Shown here: positions 24,805 through 33,324 of the stretch, piece after piece | Numbering within the stretch: the stretch's first letter is position 1 | How the letters are laid out: the number at the start of each line of letters is the position of its first letter | DNA from: an uncultured Lachnospiraceae bacterium | Lineage (GTDB): Bacteria; Bacillota; Clostridia; Lachnospirales; Lachnospiraceae | Assembly: GCA_910587955.1 (NCBI GenBank) | Contig: CAJUNN010000002.1 | Location: 62,001 to 126,000 of the forward strand | Direction of reading: 5' to 3' | DNA: 64,000 bases | Notes under the pieces: model-generated | Told to the model about the DNA's origin: nothing | Database searches by the model: none | Seen by the model: only the letters and a program-made list of their open reading frames with translations | Position numbers and translations under genes: made by a program

Positions 24805-25986
24805 CTACCGATACTCCTCCATCAGTTTCCGAAAGGCCGGCATGGCATTTATAATAGTCTTTTCCGCCACGCAGTAAGCGATTCTCACATAACCCGGACA
24901 GCCGAAATCGTCACTGGGAACAAGAAGCAGATCATAATTCTTGGCCTTCTCGCAGAACGCATATGCGTCCGGTTCCAGAGCTTTCATAAAGAGATAAAAA
25001 GCCCCCTTGGGCGCAATACAGCTATACCCGATTTCCGAAAGGCCTTTCACCAGAAGATCCCGGTTCCTTTTATACGCCAAGATATCTCCCGTATCCTCCG
25101 CACACATGGCCGCTACCTGCTGGAACAGTGCCGGCGCACAGACAAAGCCCAGCGCGCGGGCAGCCCCTGCAATGGCCGGAGATACCTTCCCATACTCGGC
25201 CAGACGTCCGGGAATCACAATATATCCAATGCGCTCCCCGGGAAGGGACAGGGACTTGCTGTAGGAATAGCATACCAAAGTATCCCTGTAATAACGAGTC
25301 AGATAGGGCACTTCTGTCCCATCATACACGATTTCCCGGTAGGGTTCGTCTGCAATCAGGTAAATGGGCTCGCCGTATTCCCCGGATTTCTCCCTCAGCA
25401 GATTCGCCAGCCTCTGAATATCCTCCGGCGGATACACCACGCCGGAAGGATTGTTGGGACTGTTCACAATGACTGCCTTGGTTCTGGGATTCAGAAGCCC
25501 TTCCAGAGCATCAAAATCTATCTGGAAATCCGGAAGCCGGGGCTGCACCACCTGAAGCTTTGCCCCGGCCGCCTCCGCCCAGCATCGGTATTCCGGAAAA
25601 AAGGGAGCAAATACAATTACTTCATCTCCGGGATTGACAAGGGCCTTGATGCAGATATTCAGGGACGCCGCCGCTCCGCAGGTCATGAAAATATGCTCTG
25701 CCGTAAAGTTCTCTCCAAATCTGCGATTTAGGGAACCGGCAATCACAGCCCGCACTTTGGGATCCCCGGCTGCGGGAGAATAAGCATGCAGCTCCTCTGC
25801 CGGCCGTTCCATAAGCTCCAGAACCGCTTGTTTCACCGAATCGGGAGCCGGAATGCTGGGATTCCCCAGGCTGAAATCGTAGACACGATCCGCTCCTATC
25901 TCCTCTTTCCGCTTTAATCCAAAAGCAAAAATCTCCCGAATCACGGAACTTTTGCTGCCAAGCTCATAACACGCCTCTGAGATCAT
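24805..25986 (-). CDS. PLP-dependent aminotransferase, class I/II
   Basis: 393 residues, fold type I. Visible: DFSLGNPSIPAPDSVKQAV near the N-terminus, cofactor-binding TCGAAASLNICIKAL, NSPNNPSGVVYPPEDI, IADEPYREIVYDG, and the Schiff-base lysine in YSYSKSLSLPGERIGY. It transfers an amino group between an amino acid and a 2-oxo acid; the family includes aspartate and aromatic aminotransferases and the specificity is not readable. Monocistronic, with the promoter at 26022-26050. The gene downstream is the decayed ATPase. Confidence 0.93.
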   Translation of the reverse strand: MISEACYELGSKSSVIREIFAFGLKRKEEIGADRVYDFSLGNPSIPAPDSVKQAVLELMERPAEELHAYSPAAGDPKVRAVIAGSLNRRFGENFTAEHIFMTCGAAASLNICIKALVNPGDEVIVFAPFFPEYRCWAEAAGAKLQVVQPRLPDFQIDFDALEGLLNPRTKAVIVNSPNNPSGVVYPPEDIQRLANLLREKSGEYGEPIYLIADEPYREIVYDGTEVPYLTRYYRDTLVCYSYSKSLSLPGERIGYIVIPGRLAEYGKVSPAIAGAARALGFVCAPALFQQVAAMCAEDTGDILAYKRNRDLLVKGLSEIGYSCIAPKGAFYLFMKALEPDAYAFCEKAKNYDLLLVPSDDFGCPGYVRIAYCVAEKTIINAMPAFRKLMEEYR

Positions 25987-26021
25987 AATTCTATGCCTCC
26001 TCTGTTCTCCAATTTTTTTCT

Positions 26022-26050
26022 ATTTTACTATTTCACGCGGGAAAGCGCAA
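26022..26050 (-). promoter_or_regulatory. Promoter of the aminotransferase (copy B of a shared promoter)
   Basis: Minus strand TTGCGC (26050-26045), 17 bases, TAAAAT (26027-26022), about 30 bases of leader. Near copy of the sfsA promoter at 23472-23500. Confidence 0.75.
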
Positions 26051-26079
26051 GAATGTTTTCCCCTGTTTCCGGGAACGAA

Positions 26080-26109
26080 AAAGGGACCGTCCGTTCGGAC
26101 CGTCCCTTT
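26080..26109 (-). terminator. Terminator after rplQ
   Basis: A hairpin with arms of about 13 bp (one mismatch, loop of four) ends on the minus strand in TTTTTCG, 13 bases after the rplQ stop. It closes the alpha ribosomal operon. Confidence 0.9.
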
Positions 26110-26122
26110 CGGTTTCTTATTC

Positions 26123-26659
26123 TTATACAAGCTCCAGAAGAACTTCCATGGCCGCATCACCTTTGCGCTGGCCAATCTTTACGATTCTGGTATAGCCGCC
26201 GTTGCGGTTTACATACTTGGGAGCAATCTCGTCAAAGAGTTTGGCCACCATGTCCACATCCTTGGTATTTCTCTTTCTTCCGGCTGCTTTCTCCGGAACA
26301 TCCTTTACGGGATAGAGAACCTTGAGCATCTGGCGTCTTGCATGCAGTCTGGACGCCTGATCCTTCTTGATGGTCTTCTCCACCTCGTCAAATACGGTAA
26401 CTTTCTTGCCGTCTACAACCTCTTTCACACGCTTGCCGTCTTTGTCCTTGCGCGGAACCTTCGCGGTTACGGTTACAGTGTCATAGTTGTCTTTCTCTTT
26501 TACTGCAAGGGCAATGAGACCTTCGGCAATCTTGCGTACTTCTTTTGCCTTTGCCTCTGTGGTAACAATCTTTCCATGGTTCAGAAGGGCTGTCACCTGA
26601 TTTCTCAGAAGCGCCTTTCTCTGGCTGGAAGTCCTGCTCAGTTTTCTATACTTTGCCAT
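26123..26659 (-). CDS. rplQ: 50S ribosomal protein L17 (enlarged)
   Basis: 178 residues from the ATG at 26659 (GGAGG eight bases upstream). The N-terminus (KYRKLSRTSSQRKALLRNQVTALL) and C-terminus (NRNGGYTRIVKIGQRKGDAAMEVLLELV) are standard L17. Between them about 50 Lys/Val-rich residues (about 65-115, including VPRKDKDGKRVKEVVDGKK) are inserted relative to the 120-127 residue proteins of Bacillus and E. coli. L17 sits near the exit tunnel. Last gene of the cluster. Confidence 0.97.
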   Translation of the reverse strand: MAKYRKLSRTSSQRKALLRNQVTALLNHGKIVTTEAKAKEVRKIAEGLIALAVKEKDNYDTVTVTAKVPRKDKDGKRVKEVVDGKKVTVFDEVEKTIKKDQASRLHARRQMLKVLYPVKDVPEKAAGRKRNTKDVDMVAKLFDEIAPKYVNRNGGYTRIVKIGQRKGDAAMEVLLELV

Positions 26660-26746
26660 TTTTCTTTCCTCCATTTGTGGAACCGCATCCCCACGCTTCT
26701 TCGGTCTTACTGGGGAGGGTTTTTATCCATAAATTAATCACTTGCC

Positions 26747-26887
26747 GCTTGGAACAGCGGTACCTTCCCGAAGCAAGTTCGGGAAGTAGCACCCAAGCTC
26801 CTCGTTTCACTCGTCGCTCAGAACATCGGTACCTTCCCGAAGCAAGTTCGGGAAGTAGCACCCAAGCTCCTCGTTTCACTCGTCGCT
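26747..26887. repeat. 69-bp tandem repeat overlapping the 3' end of rpoA
   Basis: Two units (26747-26815, 26816-26884) are near-identical, and the 61-bp core (26758-26818 and 26827-26887) is the same in both. Each unit contains a hairpin, CTTCCCGAA-loop-TTCGGGAAG. The first unit in the transcript direction starts inside the last codons of rpoA (the part encoding SDE-stop), so the duplicated segment includes the rpoA stop. The whole lies in the rpoA-rplQ gap. Confidence 0.92.
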
Positions 26888-27835
26888 TGGGTTTAACTGT
26901 AGTCCAAGCTCTTTGAGTTTTGCAAGTACTTCTTCCAGGGATTTGCGGCCCAGGTTGCGGACCTTCATCATATCCTCGGAAGTCCGGTTGCAAAGCTCTT
27001 CTACCGTATTGATGCCCGCTCTCTTGAGACAGTTGAAGGAACGAACGGAAAGCTCCAGCTCGTCAATGCTCATCTCAAGAACCTTTTCCTTCTCATTGTC
27101 TTCCTTCTCCACCATGACTTCTGCAGTCTTCGCGTTCTCAGACAAATCGATAAACAGGCACAAATGCTCGCTCAATACCTTCGCTGCCAGGCTGACAGCC
27201 TCATCGGGAACTAAGGTACCATTTGTATATACATCCAACGTCAGCTTATCAAAATCAGTCACCTGGCCGACACGCGTATCCTGAACGGTCATATTGACAC
27301 GTTCTACAGGAGTATAGATAGAATCAATCGCAATCACTCCGATAGGAAGATCCGGATTTTTATTCTTCTCTGCGCTCACATAACCTCTGCCTTTTGTAAT
27401 GGTAAGTTCCATGTACAGTTTGCTGTCTGCACCACCGTTCAAATGTGCGATGACCAGATCGGGATTCAGTATCTCAATATCCGGATCCGCCTGGATATCT
27501 GCCGCCGTCACAATGCCCTCGCCGTCAAACTCAATATAGGCGATTTTGGGTTCGCTGCTGTCGCTCGTATTGCGGATGGCCAGATTTTTAATGTTCATAA
27601 TGATCTCAGTCACATCTTCCTTTACGCCCGGAATCGAACTGAACTCATGCAGAACACCTTCAATCTTGACCTGGCTGACTGCTGCACCCGGTAAGGAAGA
27701 GAGCATGATTCTTCTCAGTGAATTGCCAAGTGTCGTCCCGTAACCTCTCTCCAGCGGCTCAACAACAAATTTTCCATACTTTTTGTCATTTGAAATCTCT
27801 GCAATTTCAATTTTCGGTTTGTTAAAATCGAACAC
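26876..27835 (-). CDS. rpoA: DNA-directed RNA polymerase subunit alpha
   Basis: 319 residues. The N-terminal assembly domain ([23 protein letters not shown]) is joined by an acidic linker to the C-terminal domain ([44 protein letters not shown]), which binds UP elements and activators. Translation starts at a GTG (27835) with AGGAGGGG upstream; [10 protein letters not shown] follows, the usual family start. The last residues (NPSDE) are encoded within the 69-bp repeat. Confidence 0.98.
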   Translation of the reverse strand: MFDFNKPKIEIAEISNDKKYGKFVVEPLERGYGTTLGNSLRRIMLSSLPGAAVSQVKIEGVLHEFSSIPGVKEDVTEIIMNIKNLAIRNTSDSSEPKIAYIEFDGEGIVTAADIQADPDIEILNPDLVIAHLNGGADSKLYMELTITKGRGYVSAEKNKNPDLPIGVIAIDSIYTPVERVNMTVQDTRVGQVTDFDKLTLDVYTNGTLVPDEAVSLAAKVLSEHLCLFIDLSENAKTAEVMVEKEDNEKEKVLEMSIDELELSVRSFNCLKRAGINTVEELCNRTSEDMMKVRNLGRKSLEEVLAKLKELGLQLNPSDE

Positions 27836-27894
27836 TACAAGGCCCCTCCTTCTTGTTTGGTTGGGTGGCGTTATGCTACGTGTTATACTCCGGT

Positions 27895-28488
27895 TTACTT
27901 AGAATACAACTCGACGATAAGCATCTCATCTACCGGTACATCAATAGCATCTCTGGAAGGAAGCTCCTTTACGGTTCCTCTTAATGCCTCTAAATCAGAC
28001 TCCAGCCACTCCGGAACCAGTCTTCCGCCGGTAGCCTCCGCGATATCTTTGTACCTCTGAGATCCTTTGCACTTTTCCTTGATTTCGATTACATCTCCGG
28101 CCTTTACCAGATAAGAGGGGATATTCACCTGCTTGCCGTTCACCAGCACGTGCTTGTGATCCACAATCTGCCTTGCCTCTCTTCTGGTTCTCGCAAATGC
28201 AAGACGGAATACTACGTTGTCCAATCTGCTCTCCAGCATCACCATCAGGTTCTCACCGGTCATGCCCTTCATCCGGTCCGCTTTCTCATAGTAATTGCGG
28301 AAAGGTTTCTCCAGAACACCGTAGATAAACTTCGCTTTCTGCTTCTCCCGAAGCTGCAGTCCGTACTCGGACATCTTTCTGTTTGCTCTCTTTAACTCTC
28401 TTGTAGATTTTTTATCAATTCCTAAAACTGTCGGCTCCAGACCAAGGGAACGACATCTTTTCAGAACCGGTACACGATTGACTGCCAT
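27895..28488 (-). CDS. rpsD: 30S ribosomal protein S4
   Basis: 197 residues with the S4 RNA-binding domain ([49 protein letters not shown], about 88-137). The N-terminal zinc cysteines found in some S4 proteins are missing (a single Cys), so it is the zinc-free type. S4 starts assembly of the 30S body. Located between rpsK and rpoA, as is usual for the alpha operon. Confidence 0.98.
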   Translation of the reverse strand: MAVNRVPVLKRCRSLGLEPTVLGIDKKSTRELKRANRKMSEYGLQLREKQKAKFIYGVLEKPFRNYYEKADRMKGMTGENLMVMLESRLDNVVFRLAFARTRREARQIVDHKHVLVNGKQVNIPSYLVKAGDVIEIKEKCKGSQRYKDIAEATGGRLVPEWLESDLEALRGTVKELPSRDAIDVPVDEMLIVELYSK

Positions 28489-28519
28489 GATTTTACTCCT
28501 CCTATATCTGCTGTTTCCA

Positions 28520-28912
28520 CTAGACTCTTCTGCGTTTGGGCGGGCGGCATCCGTTGTGCGGTACCGGAGTTACGTCGCGGATACTAGTTACCTCCAGGCC
28601 GCATGCCTGAAGTGCACGGATAGCTGCCTCACGGCCGGAACCCGGTCCCTTTACCATAACGTCTACTGTCTTAAGTCCATGTACTAACGCTGCCTTGGTT
28701 GCTGTCTCAGCTGCCATCTGTGCAGCATACGGAGTAGATTTCCTTGAACCTCTAAATCCCAGACCACCGGCACTCGCCCATGACAATGCGTTTCCCTCGG
28801 CGTCCGTCAGGGTAACGATCGTGTTGTTAAAAGAGGACTGAATGTGTGCCTGTCCGCGTTCAACGTTTTTCTTTACGCGCTTTTTTGTCACTTTCTTTGT
28901 AACTTTCGCCAT
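28520..28912 (-). CDS. rpsK: 30S ribosomal protein S11
   Basis: 130 residues, standard length. Recognised by [50 protein letters not shown] and the C-terminal [18 protein letters not shown]. It forms part of the 30S platform at the E site. A short copy of the intergenic repeat family (28950-28980) sits between rpsM and this gene. Confidence 0.98.
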   Translation of the reverse strand: MAKVTKKVTKKRVKKNVERGQAHIQSSFNNTIVTLTDAEGNALSWASAGGLGFRGSRKSTPYAAQMAAETATKAALVHGLKTVDVMVKGPGSGREAAIRALQACGLEVTSIRDVTPVPHNGCRPPKRRRV

Positions 28913-28949
28913 TTTAAACTAACCTACTTTCTTCGTTTCTTTCAAATAA

Positions 28950-28980
28950 GGTAACACCACGGTCACTAAATACTCAATGC
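28950..28980 (-). repeat. Intergenic repeat family, short copy C
   Basis: 31 bp that joins both ends of the longer copies at 29568-29689 and 36838-36958: GCATTGA, then a TTTAGTGACC core, then GGTGTTACC on the minus strand, with the middle about 90 bp missing. It begins right after the rpsM stop. Confidence 0.75.
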
Positions 28981-29349
28981 TTATTTTTTCTTATTCGCTA
29001 CTGTTCTCTTCGGACCTTTTCTTGTTCTTGCGTTCGTCTTGGTCTTCTGACCGCGCACCGGCAGTCCTTTACGATGCCGGATTCCACGGTAGCATCCAAT
29101 CTCCTGCAGACGCTTGATGTTCAGGGCAATCTCTCGTCTCAGTTCACCCTCTACCTGGTAATCGGCGTCGATCACTGCGCTGATTCTCTTCACTTCGTCA
29201 TCCGTCAGATCCCTGACACGGGTATCCGGGTTTACTTTCGCAGCTTCCAGAATCTTATTGGCGCTGGCACGGCCAATTCCGTACACATACGTCAAACCGA
29301 TTTCCACGCGTTTTTCCCTCGGTAAGTCTACACCAGAAATACGAGCCAT
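28981..29349 (-). CDS. rpsM: 30S ribosomal protein S13
   Basis: 122 residues: [25 protein letters not shown] at the start, helix-two-turn-helix region, and a basic tail [23 protein letters not shown] that reaches toward the P-site tRNA. GGAGG lies upstream of the ATG. The gap before it in the transcript (to rpmJ) is unusually long, 379 bp. Confidence 0.98.
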   Translation of the reverse strand: MARISGVDLPREKRVEIGLTYVYGIGRASANKILEAAKVNPDTRVRDLTDDEVKRISAVIDADYQVEGELRREIALNIKRLQEIGCYRGIRHRKGLPVRGQKTKTNARTRKGPKRTVANKKK

Positions 29350-29567
29350 TTGATTATTCCTCCATAAAATAAAATTGGGTTCGGGCGTTTTTTAATAGGT
29401 GCCCGCTGACACTTTCCTAAATGGGACGGCGCTTCGACCGTCCAGCCGGATAAATACCCGGCCTTTCAGATACTCTGCATACGCATTTCTCCGTTTTAAG
29501 CAATATCATTGTGAATAATCCTGGTCAAATATATTGTAATCATTGAACACTGCTGAAAAGAACCTGA
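29350..29567 (-). other. Non-coding gap between rpmJ and rpsM
   Basis: No gene found. It holds a small hairpin at about 29422-29443 (GGACGG-type arms) and, on the minus strand, TTGACC (29527-29522) followed after 17 bases by a poor -10, TATTGC. The first is a possible structured leader element, the second a weak promoter candidate. The rest of the rpmJ-rpsM gap is the 122-bp repeat copy A and 39 further bases before rpmJ. Confidence 0.4.
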
Positions 29568-29689
29568 GGTAACACCATGGTCACTAAACTCATTCTCTCA
29601 CTTCGTTCGGAATTCGTTAAGTGTCCAGGTGTGCTTTCACACTAACCTCAAAGACACGCAAGCGTGTCTTTTCGCTAAGTGTTCAATGC
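29568..29689 (-). repeat. Intergenic repeat family, copy A (122 bp)
   Basis: Minus strand begins GCATTGAACACTTA and ends TGAGTTTAGTGACCATGGTG plus TTACC. It contains a hairpin (TTAGTGTGAAAG... against CTGGACACTTAA) and an inner hairpin AAAGACACGC/GCGTGTCTTT. It matches copy B (36838-36958) over most of its length, apart from two variable segments. Confidence 0.85.
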
Positions 29690-29728
29690 AGCCGCACAAT
29701 TTTGACAAGAAACTCACAGTTTGCAAAA

Positions 29729-29842
29729 TTATCCCTGGCGCTGTTTGTGCTTCGGATTCTCGCAAATTACTCTGATACTACCTTTTCTCTTGATGATTTT
29801 GCATTTTTCGCAAATGGGTTTTACAGATGATCTAACCTTCAT
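29729..29842 (-). CDS. rpmJ: 50S ribosomal protein L36
   Basis: 37 residues, start ATG at 29842 with GGAGG nine bases before it. The sequence begins [20 protein letters not shown] and ends KQRQG. The zinc ligands C11, C14, C27 and H32 are all present, so it is the zinc-binding form. It is the first gene behind the promoter at 30006-30034, and is cut off from infA by a terminator, an IS element and a pseudogene. Confidence 0.97.
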   Translation of the reverse strand: MKVRSSVKPICEKCKIIKRKGSIRVICENPKHKQRQG

Positions 29843-30005
29843 CGTAAAAATCCTCCTTTCACATCTTCCGTCTCCCCGGCTTTTGAAAACTTTCTGGGTC
29901 AGGAAAGCCTCAAAGGCCCGGAAAACAAGGCATTTCTTGTTCCCGGTCTCTCAAGAGAGCGTCAAAAAACAGGCGCAAAAACCCCTTAGAGACCATGCGT
30001 TTAAT

Positions 30006-30034
30006 ATTATAGCACCTAACATTTGGAAATGCAA
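30006..30034 (-). promoter_or_regulatory. Promoter of the rpmJ-rpsM-rpsK-rpsD-rpoA-rplQ unit
   Basis: Minus strand TTGCAT (30034-30029), 17 bases, TATAAT (30011-30006): a strong sigma-A match. The predicted leader to rpmJ is about 157 bases and contains GGTCTCT/AGAGACC arms. The -35 context CTTGCATTTCC is identical to that of the S10 promoter at 44524-44552. Confidence 0.85.
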
Positions 30035-30076
30035 GCGTTTTTTTAGATTTCCGCATTCTCAATTCCACAGCTCTAT

Positions 30077-30320
30077 TTAAAACAGTAAACACCAAAAAAC
30101 CGCATATTCCCCGCTCTCAAAATTTCTGTAAAGCATCGTGTTAACTGCACCAATTACAAAGCCGCATTTCGCATAGAACCGGCACGCCAGCAGGTTATTA
30201 TCCTGTGTTTCTAATGCCAGGCCTTTGAAAGCAGAACATACTCGTTCCAATCTCTTCTTAGGATAATCTGTCCGATGTACTCGGCGCCGGAGTATGCAAA
30301 GGGCCTCCTTATTTCATTTA
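30077..30320 (-). pseudogene. Broken GNAT-family acetyltransferase
   Basis: Two pieces in different frames match one acetyltransferase. The first is AYSGAEYIGQIILRRDWNEYV, ending at a stop after SKAWH. The second, shifted by one frame, is GLALETQDNNLLACRFYAKCGFVIG continuing to FESGEYAVFWCLLF and a stop at 30077. The central acetyl-CoA-binding part (usually about 40-50 residues with the R/QxxGxG/A motif) and the true N-terminus are missing. This resembles the streptothricin-acetyltransferase-like subgroup. It lies between the IS element and the rpmJ promoter. Confidence 0.8.
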
Positions 30321-30374
30321 AGTTTAGCATGAAGCTGAAACTTTGTGTATAGAGGGTGTAGAATTCCGAAACGA

Positions 30375-31150
30375 AAGTTTTTATAGTCGCCCCCACCCGC
30401 AAAACGGGTGGCTCGGGACGCGGGCTCTAAGCCCGCCCTACTTGGCTGCGCCTCAAGGCGCTGGCTTTCTCTTTAAAACCATGGGAAGTCTGCCTTTGCA
30501 GCCTTCCCACGGCTCCGTTCAAGCCACATTGCTACCCACTCGTTGCTACCCCTAAAGGGGTGTTTGTACTACTCAGCCCTGACCCTTAAAAGGGTCTTCA
30601 TACTCTTTCACGCTGAGCTTATCCTGCATGATATCCGCTTTTTCCTGATCCTGAATATACTTTTTTATTGTGGCTTCATTCAATCCCACGGTACTGACAT
30701 AATATCCCTCTGACCAAAAGTGATGGTTTCCAAACTTGTACTTCAGGTTTGCATGCCTGTCAAACATCATCAGCGCACTTTTTCCCTTCAGATATCCCAT
30801 AAACGACGAAACACTTATCTTCGGCGGTATGCTTACAAGCATATGCACATGGTCAGGCATAAGATGCCCTTCTATAATCTCCACTCCCTTATAACTGCAC
30901 AGCTGCTTTAAGATATCACGCAGATCTGTTTTATATTGATTATGGACAATTTTTCGTCTATACTTTGGGATGAAGATGATGTGATATTTACGCATCCACT
31001 TCGTATGTGCAAACGAATTCGTTTGCTTTGCCATAAAATCACTTTTCCTTTCTCAAATAGTGTCCTGAACACCTCTATTATAACGGAAAGGTGATTTTTG
31101 TATAACAATCGTTGCGCACCCGCATAGCGGGTGGTTTAACGTTGAGTACA
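30375..31150 (-). mobile_element. IS200/IS605-family insertion element (tnpA only)
   Basis: A single Y1 transposase gene lies between two near-identical subterminal hairpins, CCACCCG-loop-CGGGTGG at 30393-30411 and CACCCGC-loop-GCGGGTG at 31117-31133, as in IS200-type elements. There is no TnpB or IscB gene. The outer limits are estimates; no target duplication is expected for this family. The 180 bases after tnpA contain further hairpins (GGGCGGGCTTAGAGCCCGC, and arms around 30480-30513). It sits in the ribosomal cluster between infA and rpmJ. Confidence 0.88.
30573..31034 (-). CDS. tnpA: IS200/IS605 transposase TnpA (Y1 HUH)
   Basis: 153 residues, full length for the family. HUH metal motif in EGHLMPDHVHMLVSIPP (H-x-H), start region KYHIIFIPKYRRKIV, and the catalytic tyrosine in NEATIKKYIQDQE. 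It cuts and rejoins single-stranded DNA at the element ends. All key residues are intact, so the element could be active. AAAGGAAAAG precedes the ATG. Confidence 0.96.
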   Translation of the reverse strand: MAKQTNSFAHTKWMRKYHIIFIPKYRRKIVHNQYKTDLRDILKQLCSYKGVEIIEGHLMPDHVHMLVSIPPKISVSSFMGYLKGKSALMMFDRHANLKYKFGNHHFWSEGYYVSTVGLNEATIKKYIQDQEKADIMQDKLSVKEYEDPFKGQG

Positions 31151-31208
31151 TTTCCATTTCTCTGTTGAGAAACTCCAATGCACTCAACAGGGTCTATCCG
31201 ACCCATAA

Positions 31209-31257
31209 TAAAAAACAGACAGGTCCCGTTGATACGGGAATTTCCTGTCTGTTTTTT
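31209..31257. terminator. Strong bidirectional terminator after infA
   Basis: Outer arms AAAAAACAGACAGG and CCTGTCTGTTTTTT with an inner CCCGT/ACGGG give a long stem with T6 at each exit. It starts 19 bases after the infA stop and should end transcription from the S10 side, so rpmJ and later genes need their own promoter. Confidence 0.92.
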
Positions 31258-31275
31258 CTTTCTCTTTTTTGTATT

Positions 31276-31494
31276 CTATTTATCCCTCCAGATAATCCTG
31301 CCTTTAGACAGATCATAAGGCGACATCTCAATGGTCACCTTATCCCCCGGAAGAATCCGGATAAAATTCATGCGGAGCTTTCCGCTGATATGGGCAAGTA
31401 CCTGATGGCCGTTTTCCAGCTCCACTTGAAACATGGCGTTAGGCAGCTTCTCCACTACAGTTCCTTCAATTTCAATAACATCTGCTTTTGACAT
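31276..31494 (-). CDS. infA: Translation initiation factor IF-1
   Basis: 72 residues, one OB-fold (S1-like) domain: [68 protein letters not shown]. It binds the 30S A site during initiation. Its position after map and the KOW protein is normal; what follows (terminator and IS element) is not. Confidence 0.98.
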   Translation of the reverse strand: MSKADVIEIEGTVVEKLPNAMFQVELENGHQVLAHISGKLRMNFIRILPGDKVTIEMSPYDLSKGRIIWRDK

Positions 31495-31512
31495 TTCTTT
31501 CCTCCACTTTGA

Positions 31513-31782
31513 TCAGATTTCTGGCTGTGCGGGCTGCGCAAGGTACTGCCGGATTGCCCGCTTGATATCGTCGTCATTTACCGTTTCCGGCTCCCAATTT
31601 TCCCAGATCCGGCAGATCACCTGAATATGCTTCTGTTTCTTTTTCTTTGGCTTCGCCAGGGTTCTCCTGGCACCGTCCACCAGATACACATATTCTCCTT
31701 CTGTTTTTTCTATGAGATACAGGCGTCCCTTATCATGCCCCGCCTTGGATCTGGCAAACATACCCGCTTCCGTTCTTTCCAT
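31513..31782 (-). CDS. KOW-domain RNA-binding protein (L14e/L6e-like)
   Basis: 89 residues from the ATG at 31782; a GTG two codons upstream is also possible. The N-terminal KOW-type fold shows AGMFARSKAGHDKGRLYLIEKTEGEYVYLVDGARRTLAKPKKKK, related to COG2163 ribosomal proteins of archaea and eukaryotes. The basic middle (KPKKKKQKH) fits RNA binding. This small gene is regularly found between map and infA in Clostridia; its role is unknown, perhaps in ribosome assembly. It starts right at the map stop. Confidence 0.85.
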   Translation of the reverse strand: MERTEAGMFARSKAGHDKGRLYLIEKTEGEYVYLVDGARRTLAKPKKKKQKHIQVICRIWENWEPETVNDDDIKRAIRQYLAQPAQPEI

Positions 31783-31789
31783 AAGCACC

Positions 31790-32545
31790 TCACAGCGACA
31801 ATGTCAGAATCTCCGGCTCGCCTCCGGTGATCAGAATTGTATTCTCATAATGTGCGGACAGGGATCCGTCCTCCGTAACCACCGTCCAGTCATCATCCAG
31901 CCAGACGACCTCCCAGCCTCCGGCGTTAATCATAGGCTCTACAGCCAGGGTCATCCCCGGCATCAGCTTGACTCCTCTTCTGCGCTGGCGGAAATTAGGA
32001 ATCTGCGGATCCTCATGGAGGCGCTCTCCTATGCCGTGGCCCACCAGATCCTGGACTACCCCGTAGCCGTACTCGTCAATATAATCATTCACGGCGTTGG
32101 AAATCTCGTGAAGATGATGCCCGGCCCTGGCAAACTTGATCCCTTCAAAAAAACTCTGTCTGGTGGCGTCTATCAGCTGACGGGCTTCCGGGCTGATCTC
32201 CCCCACTGCATGGGTTCTTGCCGCATCGGAATGATACCCCTTGTAGATCAGGCCTGCATCCAGGCTGACAATATCGCCCTCCTGCAGAATCCGGTCTTCC
32301 CTGGGAATTCCATGAACAACTTCATCGTTTACGGAAACACAGATAGAAGCCGGATATCCATTGTAGTTCAGGAAATTCGGAATACATCCCCGCTCCCGTA
32401 TGAGGCGCTCCCCATAGCGGTCGATATCCAGCGTGGAAATCCCCGGTTTCACAAAGGCTGCAAGCTCATTGTGAACCTCTTCCAGCAATTTTCCAGCCGT
32501 CCTCATCAAATCAATTTCTCTGGCAGATTTAATTGATACTGACAT
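31790..32545 (-). CDS. map: Methionine aminopeptidase, type I
   Basis: 251 residues, standard length. Pita-bread fold with the metal ligands in SLDAGLIYKGYHSDAARTHAVG (two Asp), VGHGIGERLHEDP (His), AVEPMINAGG (Glu) and the final Glu in SAHYENTILIT. It removes the starting Met from new proteins. It lies three bases after the adk stop, in the usual secY-adk-map order. Confidence 0.98.
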   Translation of the reverse strand: MSVSIKSAREIDLMRTAGKLLEEVHNELAAFVKPGISTLDIDRYGERLIRERGCIPNFLNYNGYPASICVSVNDEVVHGIPREDRILQEGDIVSLDAGLIYKGYHSDAARTHAVGEISPEARQLIDATRQSFFEGIKFARAGHHLHEISNAVNDYIDEYGYGVVQDLVGHGIGERLHEDPQIPNFRQRRRGVKLMPGMTLAVEPMINAGGWEVVWLDDDWTVVTEDGSLSAHYENTILITGGEPEILTLSL

Positions 32546-32548
32546 AAC

Positions 32549-33193
32549 TTATGCTCCTAATATCCTGACAATGGCTTCAAACACATCCTCCATGGGAGCC
32601 GTGCCGTCCACCTCAGCCAGTTTGCCCTGGCCCGTATAGTACTCAATAAGAGGCTGTGTCTGGCTGTGATATACGTCCAGGCGTTTCTGTACGGTCTCCG
32701 GCTTATCGTCATCTCTCAGGACAAGCTTTTCTCCGCAGCGGTCACAGATTCCCTCTGCTTTTGTGGGAATATGTACGATATGGTAGGTAGCCCCGCAGGC
32801 AAGGCAGGCTCTTCTCCCTGACATGCGGCTGATGATATTCTCATCCGGAACCTCCACATTGACCGCATAGTCAATACTGTCCCCATTTGCCTCCAGAGCA
32901 CGCGTCAGCGCTTCTGCCTGGGGGATGGTCCTTGGAAAACCGTCCAGCACATAACCGGCTGCGCAGTCCGGCTCCCGGAACCGGTCCATAATCAGTTCCA
33001 AAGTCAGATCATCCGGCACAAGAAGCCCCTGATCCATATATGCCTTTGCTTTCTTTCCCAGCTCTGTCCCGTTCTTTATATTCGCACGGAAAATATCGCC
33101 TGTGGAAATATGCGGAATCCCATATTTGTCGGCTATTTTCTTCGCCTGGGTTCCTTTTCCGGCCCCCGGCGCTCCTAACATAATGATCTTCAT
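32549..33193 (-). CDS. adk: Adenylate kinase, zinc-binding type
   Basis: 214 residues. P-loop [10 protein letters not shown] (7-16), AMP-binding [12 protein letters not shown] and [11 protein letters not shown], and a long LID domain with four cysteines (C130, C133, C150, C153) that bind zinc, as in many Gram-positive enzymes. It interconverts ATP + AMP and 2 ADP. Confidence 0.98.
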   Translation of the reverse strand: MKIIMLGAPGAGKGTQAKKIADKYGIPHISTGDIFRANIKNGTELGKKAKAYMDQGLLVPDDLTLELIMDRFREPDCAAGYVLDGFPRTIPQAEALTRALEANGDSIDYAVNVEVPDENIISRMSGRRACLACGATYHIVHIPTKAEGICDRCGEKLVLRDDDKPETVQKRLDVYHSQTQPLIEYYTGQGKLAEVDGTAPMEDVFEAIVRILGA

Positions 33194-33279
33194 TTGCTCC
33201 TCCTGTTAGTAATTTCCACCTTTACCAGAATTATGCAGTCCGATCCTGCATATTCTCAAAAACAAGGTAAGTCTCTGAT

Positions 33280-33310
33280 AGCCTGTGCGGAAGAATTTTC
33301 CACACAGGCT
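33280..33310 (-). promoter_or_regulatory. Hairpin between secY and adk
   Basis: The arms AGCCTGTGCGGAA and TTCCACACAGGCT pair with one G-U type mismatch around a 5-base loop. No T run follows on the minus strand, so it is probably a processing or stability element and not a terminator. Confidence 0.55.
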
Positions 33311-33324
33311 AAAAGAATCACTGT

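Noticed and set aside
26747..26887. CRISPR-like repeats
   Set aside because: Only two long adjacent units without unique spacers and no cas genes; a simple tandem duplication.
26646..26993. Minus-strand 115-codon frame across the rpoA end and the 69-bp repeats
   Set aside because: Its protein is just the repeat read twice ([14 protein letters not shown] units), and it overlaps rpoA in another frame without a ribosome binding site.
30375..30572. Guide (omega/reRNA-like) RNA at the end of the IS200 element
   Set aside because: The region has strong hairpins, but there is no TnpB or IscB nuclease to use such an RNA; they are more likely IS end structures.
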